Origin: a bacterium
Lineage (GTDB): Bacteria > Planctomycetota > UBA1135 > UBA2386
Direction: 5' to 3'
DNA: 9,709 nt
NCBI GenBank assembly: GCA_011051855.1
Contig: DRKG01000375.1
Coordinates: forward strand, 1-9,709
How positions within the stretch are numbered: position 1 is the first letter of the stretch; the number at the start of each line of letters is the position of its first letter. The notes below the pieces were generated by a model, which was given only the letters and a program-made list of their open reading frames with translations, was not told where the DNA came from and did no database searches. Shown one piece after another: positions 1 to 6,210 of the stretch. The position numbers were made by a program, and so were the translations under genes.

Positions 1-197
1 AGCGCAGGCGTGGCCGTGGCCACGCCGAGCATTCTGCCAAGGAGTTCGCGGAGCGAACGGACGCCGCAGGCGGCCGCTCTTCTGCCGCATGGACGTGGAT
101 GGTGCGTGCCGGGGGTGCTGGTTCATGCATAGATCGGGCTCGCCGAGCTTGTAGCAGCAGTCGCGGATCGACGACACGCCCGAAGTGGGGATAGGGC
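1..197. other. Intergenic region at left edge, no convincing gene
   Basis: Several reading frames stay open here because stops are rare in GC-rich DNA. On the minus strand, an ATG at 126-124 opens a frame that runs off the left edge, but it has no Shine-Dalgarno sequence. Its translation is rich in Arg, Pro and His and resembles no family I know. On the plus strand an ATG at 89 gives only 21 codons. Apart from the hairpin cluster I see no recognisable feature, and a partial gene entering from the left cannot be excluded. Confidence 0.4.
7..77. repeat. Cluster of three short perfect inverted repeats
   Basis: Three hairpin-forming inverted repeats sit within 71 bases. Bases 7-15 (GGCGTGGCC) pair with 18-26 (GGCCACGCC). 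Bases 44-49 (GTTCGC) pair with 53-58 (GCGAAC) around a 3-base loop. Bases 63-66 (GCCG) pair with 71-74 (CGGC), followed by a GCGGCCGC palindrome. The cluster lies about 120 bases downstream of the flavoprotein stop. It could act as a 3' stabilising or termination structure for that transcript, although no T-tract follows on either strand, or it could be a REP-like interspersed element. The pairings are seen directly; the role is inferred. Confidence 0.4.
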
Positions 198-1496
198 TCA
201 CGCATGCAGCCCCGCCAGCCGCCCGGTCGCGAATGCCGCCTGGAAGTTGAAGCCGCCGATCGGGCCGTCGATGTCGAGCAGTTCGCCGCACAGGAACAGG
301 CCCGGCTGCAGCTTCGACTGCATGGTGCGCGCGTCGACCTCGTCGAGGGCGACGCCGCCGCGGGTGACTTCGGCCGCCTGGTAGCCGAGGCTCTTCGCCA
401 CCGGCACGCGCAGGTCCTTGACCGCGGCGAGCAGCCGGCGGCGAGCAGGCTTTGCGAGGCCGGCGAGGGTCGTGCTGCGGTCGATCTCCGCCAACGCCAG
501 CAAGGCGTGGCGCACGCGTTCGGGCAGGGCCGCGGGCAGCAACGACTCGACGCGCCGGGTGCCGTGCGCGCGCGCGGCGGCGAGCCAGTCCTGTTCGAGC
601 TGCTCGCGCGGCACGTCCGGCAGGAAGTCGAAGCCGACGCTGGCCGCCCCGCACAGTTCCTCGACGTCACCGGCGAGATCCATCGGCGCCGGCCCCGACA
701 GCCCCTTGTGCGTAAACAGGATCGGCCGCCGCCGGCGCAGCGTCGCGCGCCCGCGCGCGTCGCGGCAGGCGATCTCGACGCCGTGCAGCACGATGCCCTG
801 CAACGCGCGCACCCACGGCGCTTCCACGCGCAGCGGCGCCAACGCCGGGAACGTCGGCGCGATCGTGTGCCCGAACGCGCGGCACCAGGCGTAGCCGTCG
901 CCGGTCGCGCCCGTCTTCGGGAAGCTGAGGCCGCCGGTCGCGAGCACGACCGCCGCCGCGCGCAGCGAGCCGGCGCCGGTCCGGCAGCGGAACCCACCCC
1001 CGTCGTGCCCGAGCTCGCGCAAGGCCGCTTCGCAACGCAGTTCGGCGCCGCTGTCGGCGAGCAGGCGCAGCAGCGCATCGACGACGTCCTGCGCCCGCTG
1101 CGAGACCGGGAACAGCTTCTCGAGATCCTCCTCGCGCAGCGGCACTCCCGCCGCTTCGAAGAACGCGCGCAGCGCCTTCGGCGGGAACGAACGCAGCGCG
1201 TGGCGCAACCAACGGCCGCGACGGGTGCCGTACTGCGCCTCGAGGTCGCGCCCCTCGCGCGTCGTGGTCAGGTTGCAGCGGCCTCCGCCGCTGATGCGGA
1301 TCTTGAGCCCGGGGCGCGGGTTCTTCTCCAACAGCACCACGCGCCGGCCGCGCCGCGCCGCCTGGATCGCGGCCATCAGGCCGGCCGCGCCACCCCCGAC
1401 GACGACCACGTCGACGTCGGCGGCGTCGCGCGCGTCGCCGCGCGCGCCCAGCGGATCACTCCTCGGTCTTGGTCTCGCCGTCGGCCTTGGCCGCAT
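198..1496 (-). CDS. BaiN/HI0933-family FAD-dependent oxidoreductase (NAD(P)/FAD-binding flavoprotein)
   Basis: This is a flavoprotein of the HI0933/YhiN/BaiN family (COG2081 type), predicted cytosolic and using FAD. Physiological substrates are poorly defined for most members; some reduce unsaturated steroid intermediates and others are only called aminoacetone oxidase-like. Numbered from the ATG at 1496 (432 residues), the Rossmann dinucleotide motif GGGAAGLMAA is near residue 34, followed by the family signature ISGGGRCNLT near 68. The ATGG motif with SFPKTGATGDGY is mid-protein, and GLFLCGELLDIDGPIGGFNFQ near the C-terminus closes the FAD site. Length is close to the usual 390-420 residues, and no truncation or frameshift is visible. 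The start is uncertain. The ATG at 1496 overlaps the upstream small gene by 41 bases and adds an odd Arg-Pro-rich leader. A CTG at 1451 is 7 bases after GAGGAG and gives 417 residues. A GTG at 1409 would cut into the first strand. It is probably cotranscribed with rplC and the small gene. Family assignment is firm; substrate is unknown. Confidence 0.9.
   Translation of the reverse strand: MRPRPTARPRPRSDPLGARGDARDAADVDVVVVGGGAAGLMAAIQAARRGRRVVLLEKNPRPGLKIRISGGGRCNLTTTREGRDLEAQYGTRRGRWLRHALRSFPPKALRAFFEAAGVPLREEDLEKLFPVSQRAQDVVDALLRLLADSGAELRCEAALRELGHDGGGFRCRTGAGSLRAAAVVLATGGLSFPKTGATGDGYAWCRAFGHTIAPTFPALAPLRVEAPWVRALQGIVLHGVEIACRDARGRATLRRRRPILFTHKGLSGPAPMDLAGDVEELCGAASVGFDFLPDVPREQLEQDWLAAARAHGTRRVESLLPAALPERVRHALLALAEIDRSTTLAGLAKPARRRLLAAVKDLRVPVAKSLGYQAAEVTRGGVALDEVDARTMQSKLQPGLFLCGELLDIDGPIGGFNFQAAFATGRLAGLHA
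1452..1464 (-). promoter_or_regulatory. Shine-Dalgarno overlapping upstream stop, suggesting a CTG start for the flavoprotein
   Basis: The minus strand reads GAGGAG at 1464-1459. The upstream small gene's TGA is at 1458-1456, and a CTG in the flavoprotein frame lies at 1451-1449, a 7-base spacing. No ATG, GTG or TTG in that frame is as well placed: the ATG at 1496 has only a poorly spaced AAGGA. This supports a CTG start coupled to termination of the 62-residue gene. CTG initiation is uncommon in bacteria, so this remains inference. Confidence 0.45.
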
Positions 1497-1644
1497 CGTC
1501 CTTCTTCGCCACCGGCTCGGTGATGCGCAGGACGGGGCGGTTGCCGATCGGCTGCTTGCGGTTGGTCGACCAACCCTTGCCCATCTTCTTCGGCTTGAAG
1601 CGTCCGGCGGTCGCACCGCCGGCCTTGTATCGCGAACGTGCCAT
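1456..1644 (-). CDS. Small basic protein of unknown function encoded directly downstream of rplC
   Basis: I do not recognise this 62-residue protein. Residues 1-48 are strongly basic, with 14 Lys/Arg (for example MARSRYK, RFKPKKMGKG and NRKQPIGNR), and contain Trp25 and several Gly/Pro. The last 14 residues form a hydrophilic, acidic tail rich in Asp, Glu and Lys. There is no signal peptide or membrane segment. An AGGAG at 1656-1652 sits 7 bases before the ATG, which is among the best ribosome-binding sites in the window. The gene begins 31 bases after the rplC stop, so it is almost certainly cotranscribed with rplC. A basic, glycine-containing body plus rplC linkage would fit a lineage-specific ribosomal or RNA-binding protein, but that is inference; I could match it to no known bacterial r-protein (L32, L33, L34, L36 and bTHX were considered). 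That it is a real gene is likely, given the SD, spacing and non-random composition. Confidence 0.7.
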   Translation of the reverse strand: MARSRYKAGGATAGRFKPKKMGKGWSTNRKQPIGNRPVLRITEPVAKKDDAAKADGETKTEE

Positions 1645-1651
1645 CTGATTG

Positions 1652-1656
1652 CTCCT
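1652..1656 (-). promoter_or_regulatory. Strong Shine-Dalgarno of the 62-residue small gene
   Basis: AGGAG on the minus strand, 7 bases upstream of the ATG at 1644-1642. It lies inside the 31-base gap after the rplC stop. It fixes the start and is the main evidence that this short gene is translated. Confidence 0.7.
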
Positions 1657-1675
1657 GGTGTTCTCTCGGGTTGGG

Positions 1676-2482
1676 TTAGCGGCCCTTGGCGATCATCGCC
1701 TTGGCGGCGGCGTTGGCGACCTGCATGCCCGGCTTCTCGGACAGGTCGCGCTCGTTCTTGACCGTGCGGTTGACCATCAGGTAGCCGTTGACGTGGCCCG
1801 GCACGGCACCGCGAAGGAACAACAGGTTGCGCTCCTTGTCGATCTTGACCAGTTCGAGGCGCTGGATGGTGACCTGCTCGACGCCGTAGTGACCGGCCAT
1901 CTTCTTGCCCTTGGGCACACCGTGGCTGGTGGTGTACTGGCGGCCGATGCCGCCCGCGCGGCGGTGGTTGATCGAGTTGCCGTGGGTCGCGTCCTGGGTG
2001 GCGAAGTTCCAGCGCTTGATCGTGCCGGTCCAGCCGCGGCCCTTGGTCGTGCCCGTCACGTCGACGTGGGTCACGCCTTCGAGCACGTCGACGGTGACGT
2101 CGTCGCCCGGCTTCTGCGTCGGAGCCTCCTCGAGGCGGAACTCGCGCACGAAGCGCTTGCCGTGATCGAGGCCGGCCTTCTTGACGTGGCCGAGTTCGGC
2201 CTTGTTGGTGACGCGCTCGGGCTTGTCGTCGAAGCCGAGCTGCACCGCGTAGTAGCCGTCGCCGGCGCGCGCACGCTCCTGCTTGCCGCTCTTCTTGCCG
2301 CGGTTGGTGCAGGCGGTGCGGTGCCCTTCCGGGTGCTCCGCAGCGGTCGCCATCTTCACCTGCAGGACCTTGCAGGGCCCGGCCTGCACGACCGTGACCG
2401 GCACGCAGGTGCCGTCTTCGAGGAACACTTGCGTCATCCCGAGCTTCTTGCCCAGGATGCCGAGGGTCTTTCTGCCCGTCAT
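1676..2482 (-). CDS. rplC: 50S ribosomal protein L3 (uL3)
   Basis: uL3 is an early-assembly 50S protein that binds 23S rRNA near its 3' end; its extended loop reaches toward the peptidyl transferase centre. Hallmarks are ILGKKLGMTQVF at residues 9-20, VDVTGTTKGRGWTGTIKRW at 139-158, DATHGNSINHR at 164-174, KGKKMAGHYG at 191-200 and ERNLLFLRGAVPG at 217-229. The protein is 268 residues, about 60 more than E. coli L3. The excess is an insertion of roughly 27 residues at about 44-73, basic in its second half, before GYYAVQLGF, plus a C-terminal tail of about 25 residues ending in KAMIAKGR. At the tip loop, where E. coli has the PrmB-methylated Gln150 (GSIGQ), this protein reads GGIGRQ, so the aligned residue is Arg181. 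ATG 2482 is chosen because L3 homology begins at once and a GGAG lies about 10 bases upstream. It stands apart from rpsJ and rplD, which normally flank it, and has its own promoter. Confidence 0.97.
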   Translation of the reverse strand: MTGRKTLGILGKKLGMTQVFLEDGTCVPVTVVQAGPCKVLQVKMATAAEHPEGHRTACTNRGKKSGKQERARAGDGYYAVQLGFDDKPERVTNKAELGHVKKAGLDHGKRFVREFRLEEAPTQKPGDDVTVDVLEGVTHVDVTGTTKGRGWTGTIKRWNFATQDATHGNSINHRRAGGIGRQYTTSHGVPKGKKMAGHYGVEQVTIQRLELVKIDKERNLLFLRGAVPGHVNGYLMVNRTVKNERDLSEKPGMQVANAAAKAMIAKGR

Positions 2483-2551
2483 CTGTGGAAGTCTCCGTCT
2501 GGGGCGCATTGGTCCGCCGAACCGACGTGGCCGGAGGACGTACGCTGTTTG

Positions 2552-2578
2552 GGGGCGGAACATGCTAGGAACCGCCCC
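2552..2578. promoter_or_regulatory. Operator-like dyad centred on the rplC -10 element
   Basis: GGGGCGG at 2552-2558 and CCGCCCC at 2572-2578 are perfect inverted repeats separated by 13 bases. The centre (2565) falls inside the predicted -10 hexamer. A protein bound here would block RNA polymerase, so an operator is one reading. Alternatively, RNA read through from the upstream VWA gene would fold a 7-bp GC stem. No T-tract follows, so a standard intrinsic terminator is unlikely. Confidence 0.4.
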
Positions 2579-2589
2579 TCGAAATGCAA
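2562..2589 (-). promoter_or_regulatory. Predicted sigma70-type promoter of rplC
   Basis: On the minus strand, TTGCAT (2589-2584) serves as a -35 and TAGCAT (2567-2562) as a -10, with a 16-base spacer. This is a notably good match in otherwise GC-rich DNA. Transcription would start near 2555, leaving a leader of about 70 bases before the rplC ATG. It lies between the VWA gene stop and rplC, where a new transcription unit is expected. The prediction rests on sequence only. Confidence 0.55.
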
Positions 2590-2603
2590 GCTCGGCCGGC
2601 GGT

Positions 2604-4205
2604 TCAGCGCACGCAGGCGCGCAGCGCCAGCGCCAGCAACCCGAGCGCGACGAACCAGCGGCCGAGCGGCCGTTCGGCGACCGCAAACGGCGGCAGCGGC
2701 CGGTCCGGGGCTCGTGCGGCCGTGCGCAGGTCGGTTTCGCCGGCGGCCACCGCCCCACCGCCGGGCGAGGTCGCGGCAATGGCGCCGGCCTTCCCGTAGC
2801 AGCGCACGAACGCCCGCCGCAAGAGCTGCGGGAACGCCGCCAACAGGCCGAGATTGGCGTCCGCCAGCCGGAATGCGAAGTGCACCGAAGCGCGATCCTC
2901 ACCGCCGTCGACGACGACGCCGAGCGGCACCCGTTCCCCGCCGTCGATCACCCACAGGAACGGTTCTCCGGCCGGCAACGTGGCCGGCCAGCAGCGCTCG
3001 ACGCGCAGTTCGGACAGGTCCAGCCCGCGGGTCAACGCGAGCGTGCGATCCCATTCGACCGCTCCGGCCAGGGCCCGGGGGGCGAGTTCGACGGCCGGAT
3101 CCAGGCGGCTGCCGAAGGTCAGCGCCCGCACGGTTCCCGGGGCGAGCGGCACCAGACCGCCGTCGGCGAGCAGCAGACCGACCTCGGTGCCGGCGTGTGC
3201 CGCGACCACCTCGCCGGCCACCTCGACGGCGAGCGCCTCGCCGGCAGCCGACACGAACGGGCCCGCTTCCTCGTCGGCCAGAACGGCGATGCGCGGCGCC
3301 GGCAGCGCCGGCAGGCGCCAGCGGCGGCCGTCGTCGTCCGGCAGCCGATCGTCGGCGAGGCGCACGGCCACCCGCAGCTCGCCGCCCGCGGGCCGCCGCA
3401 CCAACGACAGCGGCACCGTCGTCACCTGCCCCGGGACCAACAGCACCGGCGTCGGGGCGAGCGGCCGGACGGCACCGGCGACCAACAGCTCGGCCGCGAT
3501 CCGACCGTCGCTTCGCGGCTCGGCGTAGGCCACCACGTCGACTTCGAGTCGCAGCTCCGGCAGCGGCCAGGCGTCCTCGATCCGGGCGTCGACCAGGGCC
3601 GCGTTCGGCCCCTTGGTGTCGAACACGGTCAAAGCGCCGACGTCGGGCAAGCGCGGCTGCCCTTGGCCATCGGTCAGGGTCCACACCGCAGTGCGCGCGT
3701 CGGCGATCGCACGCGCCGCCGCGACCAGATCGACGGCGAGCGCCCCGGACGGCTCGCCGAGGTCCTGCAACGCGCGCGCGGCCGCTCCGTGCCGCCGCAG
3801 CAGCTCGCCACCACAACGCACCACGGTCACGTCGACGCTGGCCGGCACCTGCGCGAGCGTCTGCGCGAGCCGCCGCCGCGCCCGCGCGAACGCCGGCTCG
3901 CCGGCGGCGGCCGCCCCCATGCTGGCCGACGCATCGAGCAGCACCACCAACCGCTCGGCGCCGGCGGTTCCCGGCCGCGACGGGCCGGCCGCGGCGAAGG
4001 CCGCCGCCGTCAGCGCGACGGCCAGCAACAGCCAGCGCAGCCACGAGCCGCGCGGCGGCCGGCGGTGCAGGGCCCGCATCGCCGCCTGCCACTGCGCCAG
4101 GTGCGGCGTGAACACGTGCTGCCGCGGGCGCGGCGGTTGCGCCAACCACCACAGCAGCGGCAACGCCAACAACGCCCACAGGAATCGCGGTTCGGACAGG
4201 TTCAT
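2604..4205 (-). CDS. BatA-like von Willebrand factor A domain membrane protein
   Basis: This 533-residue membrane protein resembles BatA proteins of aerotolerance/MoxR operons. Two N-terminal helices (about 8-22 and 55-73) flank a short loop containing FTPHLAQW, the usual BatA N-terminal layout. A VWA domain follows, beginning LVVLLDASASMG at 87-97. Its DxSxS metal-site motif is present (91-95) and WTLTDG at 175-180 supplies the later Asp. The position where the MIDAS Thr is expected reads SGAL (153-156), so that ligand seems lost. The large middle part is beta-rich. VHFAFRLADANLGLLAAFPQLLRRA at 441-465 resembles the C-terminal region of planctomycete BatA-like proteins. A last helix (about 514-531) returns to the membrane. 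The start overlaps the DUF58 stop by 4 bases (ATGA) and has no clear Shine-Dalgarno, implying translational coupling. Such proteins are thought to act with DUF58 partners and MoxR ATPases in envelope protein assembly; the client is unknown. Confidence 0.85.
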   Translation of the reverse strand: MNLSEPRFLWALLALPLLWWLAQPPRPRQHVFTPHLAQWQAAMRALHRRPPRGSWLRWLLLAVALTAAAFAAAGPSRPGTAGAERLVVLLDASASMGAAAAGEPAFARARRRLAQTLAQVPASVDVTVVRCGGELLRRHGAAARALQDLGEPSGALAVDLVAAARAIADARTAVWTLTDGQGQPRLPDVGALTVFDTKGPNAALVDARIEDAWPLPELRLEVDVVAYAEPRSDGRIAAELLVAGAVRPLAPTPVLLVPGQVTTVPLSLVRRPAGGELRVAVRLADDRLPDDDGRRWRLPALPAPRIAVLADEEAGPFVSAAGEALAVEVAGEVVAAHAGTEVGLLLADGGLVPLAPGTVRALTFGSRLDPAVELAPRALAGAVEWDRTLALTRGLDLSELRVERCWPATLPAGEPFLWVIDGGERVPLGVVVDGGEDRASVHFAFRLADANLGLLAAFPQLLRRAFVRCYGKAGAIAATSPGGGAVAAGETDLRTAARAPDRPLPPFAVAERPLGRWFVALGLLALALRACVR

Positions 4206-5098
4206 CGCGCCAACGCCGCCACGATCGGCAAGTGGTCGCGCAGTCGGGGCGCGTCGTCACGCGGCGCCGGCCACCGCAGCAGGGCCGAGCCGGCTTCGGC
4301 GAACAGATGGTCCTGCTGGCGCGCGAGCAGCGTGAGCTGGCGCACCAGTTCGCGGTGGAACGGCGCGTCGACGGGAATCCGGAGGTCCTCGAACGTCTCC
4401 GGGTCGACCACGCGCAGGTAGCCCCCGGCCGGCGGCGCCTCGTCCTCGGCCACCGTCGGCAACCAACCGGTGACGCGCGCGCCGCGCCGACGCAACCCCA
4501 GGAGCGGCCGGCGGAACCCGGCCGGGCGCGCGAAGTCGCTGATCCAGTGCACGCGACCGACCGCGTCGCCCGCCAACATGCTCGCCACCGCCGCTTCCGG
4601 CGGAGGCGATGCGATCGGCAGCCCGCGCAGGTGCTCCAGCAGTTGTGGCAACTGGGCGACCCCGGCGAAGCGCACGAGGCTGTTGCTCGCTCCCGGGGCG
4701 ACGATGCTGACGCCGTCGAGGCGCGCCAGCGCCAGCCCGGCGATCACCGCGGCCAACCGCATGGCGGCGGTGCGCCGCGGCGGCGTGCCGCAGCACAGAC
4801 TCGCCGAAAGATCGAGCGCGACGGTGACCGCGCGGCGGTCGTCTTCCTGCAGTTGCTTGGTGAACAGCTCCCCGGTGCGCGCGTAGGCGGCCCAGTCCAG
4901 CCGGCGCAGGTCGTCGCCGCGTACGTAGCGACGGTGGCCGACGAAGGTGCCGCTCTGACTCAGCACCGCGCGGCGCGCACGCAACCGTTCGACGCGGCCC
5001 GCGTCGAAGCGACCGCGGGTCGCCAGCAACGCCGGCAGCAGCTCCCGAAAGGCGCGCGGAAACGGGTCGGGCAAAGGCGGCAACGACGGACGCGCCAT
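4202..5098 (-). CDS. DUF58 domain-containing protein
   Basis: This soluble 298-residue protein belongs to the DUF58 family (COG1721), VWA-like proteins that accompany MoxR ATPases and BatA/BatB proteins. The signature RRYVRGDDLRRLDWAAYAR spans 56-74 and is followed by the expected FTKQLQEDD. ALDLSASL at 94-101 is the VWA-type first strand with a DxSxS pattern. WISDFARPAGFRRPL at 185-199 is the second conserved stretch. I see no membrane segments; some family members have an N-terminal pair and this one lacks it. ATG 5098 is chosen because GAGGAG (5109-5104) is 5 bases away and the ATG overlaps the upstream TGA by one base (TGATG); a TTG at 5101 is less likely. It is the middle gene of a coupled trio. 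The molecular function of DUF58 remains undefined; a link to envelope or stress functions is known by association only. Confidence 0.9.
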   Translation of the reverse strand: MARPSLPPLPDPFPRAFRELLPALLATRGRFDAGRVERLRARRAVLSQSGTFVGHRRYVRGDDLRRLDWAAYARTGELFTKQLQEDDRRAVTVALDLSASLCCGTPPRRTAAMRLAAVIAGLALARLDGVSIVAPGASNSLVRFAGVAQLPQLLEHLRGLPIASPPPEAAVASMLAGDAVGRVHWISDFARPAGFRRPLLGLRRRGARVTGWLPTVAEDEAPPAGGYLRVVDPETFEDLRIPVDAPFHRELVRQLTLLARQQDHLFAEAGSALLRWPAPRDDAPRLRDHLPIVAALAR

Positions 5099-6210
5099 CA
5101 ACGCTCCTCGCCGCCACCACGGCGACCGCGCCGTTGCAGTTGCTCGAAGAACCGGCGCACGATCGCGCGCTCGGCGGGCGGCACGTGGCGCGCGTGCTGG
5201 GCGCGCTCGGCGGCGCGCGCGAAGTCCACTTCGGGACGCCGCACTGCCGGCTCGGGATCCGCCCCCCCGGTGCTGCCGGCCGCCGTCGGCGCAGACGCGC
5301 CGACCGACTGCACCAATTCGGCGACGTGCATGCGTTCGCGCCGCGTCGGCCCATCACCGAGGAACTCCGGCAGCACGAATCGCTGGTCGTCCGGGCGGTC
5401 GACCAGCGGCGGGATCTCGCCGGAGTCCTCGGGCTCGGGCTCGGGCTCCGGCTCGGGCCCCGGCGGCACGGCCGGCGCCGGCCGCTCCTCCGCCCCGGCG
5501 TCGTCCGGGCGCGGTTCCTCGGCCGGGTCCGCGCCGGCGTCGGCGGACCGCGCGTCGTCGTCGTCGCCCTCCCCGGCGCCGCTGGCTTCGCCGGCATCGC
5601 CGGCGTCGCCGGACGTGGCCCGGTTCTCGGCACCTCCGAAGGCGCCCGACCACGGCGGCTGCCACCAACTCGCCAACCACCAGGCCAACAACAACAGCAC
5701 GACCAGCGGCACCAGCCAGCGGAAGCGGCCGAGCCGCGGCCGCGCGACCGCAGCCAGCGCGCGCCGACGGTGCGGTTCCAGGCGCACGGCGACGTCGCGT
5801 TCGAGCCACCGCAGCATGCGCGAAGGCTGCCCCCGCCCCTGTTCGTCGGCGTCGAGTTCGAGCCAGGTCGCGAGCTCGTCCGGCAGCGGCCCGAGATCCC
5901 CGGCCTCGCCGAGGCTCTGCTGCAACGCCGCGAGGATCCGGCGCCCGCGCAGAAAGCCGAGCGCCGTCGCGCCGAGCGCGATCGACACGACCAGCGCCAG
6001 CACCAGGACCAGCACTTCCTCGCGCCGGGACGGCCACAGCCACATCAGCGGCACGGCTGGCACCGCCAGCAACAGCAGACTGCGCACCAGCGCGCCGAGC
6101 CCGCGGCCGAAGGCGTGGCGGCAGCGCAGACCGACCGCGAAGCGACGCAGCGCGGCCCCCGGATTCGCGACGGCGATCGTGGTGCCAGGCACGCCACGAT
6201 CATGCGGCAA
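5098..6210 (-). CDS. Three-helix membrane protein with acidic Pro-Glu linker, first gene of the DUF58/VWA trio
   Basis: I do not recognise a named family. Numbered from the TTG at 6210 (370 residues), a basic N-terminus precedes two membrane helices (about 41-59 and 64-86). A predicted cytosolic or soluble segment follows (90-160), then a third helix rich in Leu and Trp (164-182, LVVLLLLAWWLASWW-like). Residues 195-265 form a low-complexity acidic linker with DDDD and a PEPEPEPEPED run. The C-terminal part is Arg-rich, with HVPPAERAIVRRFFEQL at 342-358. That closing motif resembles C-termini of large membrane proteins in other MoxR/Bat clusters, so a scaffold role is plausible. There is no MoxR ATPase signature: I see no Walker A or B motif. 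The start is uncertain: a TTG at 6210 and a GTG at 6192 are possible, neither with a good Shine-Dalgarno. Its stop overlaps the DUF58 ATG by one base. Confidence 0.75.
   Translation of the reverse strand: MPHDRGVPGTTIAVANPGAALRRFAVGLRCRHAFGRGLGALVRSLLLLAVPAVPLMWLWPSRREEVLVLVLALVVSIALGATALGFLRGRRILAALQQSLGEAGDLGPLPDELATWLELDADEQGRGQPSRMLRWLERDVAVRLEPHRRRALAAVARPRLGRFRWLVPLVVLLLLAWWLASWWQPPWSGAFGGAENRATSGDAGDAGEASGAGEGDDDDARSADAGADPAEEPRPDDAGAEERPAPAVPPGPEPEPEPEPEDSGEIPPLVDRPDDQRFVLPEFLGDGPTRRERMHVAELVQSVGASAPTAAGSTGGADPEPAVRRPEVDFARAAERAQHARHVPPAERAIVRRFFEQLQRRGRRGGGEER
5104..5109 (-). promoter_or_regulatory. Shine-Dalgarno of the DUF58 gene inside the upstream coding end
   Basis: GAGGAG on the minus strand, within the last codons of the upstream membrane-protein gene and 5 bases before ATG 5098. 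It decides between ATG 5098 and TTG 5101 in favour of the ATG. Confidence 0.65.
5429..5455. repeat. Short hexanucleotide tandem repeat (GGGCTC) coding for Pro-Glu dipeptides
   Basis: About three perfect GGGCTC copies and flanking imperfect ones lie inside the three-helix membrane protein gene. On the minus strand they encode alternating Pro and Glu, giving the PEPEPEPEPE linker near residues 252-261. Because the unit is six bases, slippage would change linker length without breaking the frame. Confidence 0.6.

Noticed and set aside
1..126. Minus-strand partial frame from ATG 126 running off the left edge
   Set aside because: It has no ribosome-binding site, unusual composition and internal hairpins, so it is more likely noncoding or repeat DNA. 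It cannot be settled without flanking sequence.
204..1523. Plus-strand 439-codon frame opposite the flavoprotein
   Set aside because: Its composition is Arg/Gln/Ala-rich and lacks motifs, while the minus frame contains all HI0933-family signatures.
2552..2578. Intrinsic terminator for the VWA gene
   Set aside because: The GC stem exists, but the loop is 13 bases and no T-tract follows on the minus strand. Its position over the -10 element fits an operator better.
5098..6210. MoxR ATPase in the first position of the trio
   Set aside because: There is no Walker A or Walker B motif, and the protein has three membrane helices and a low-complexity linker.
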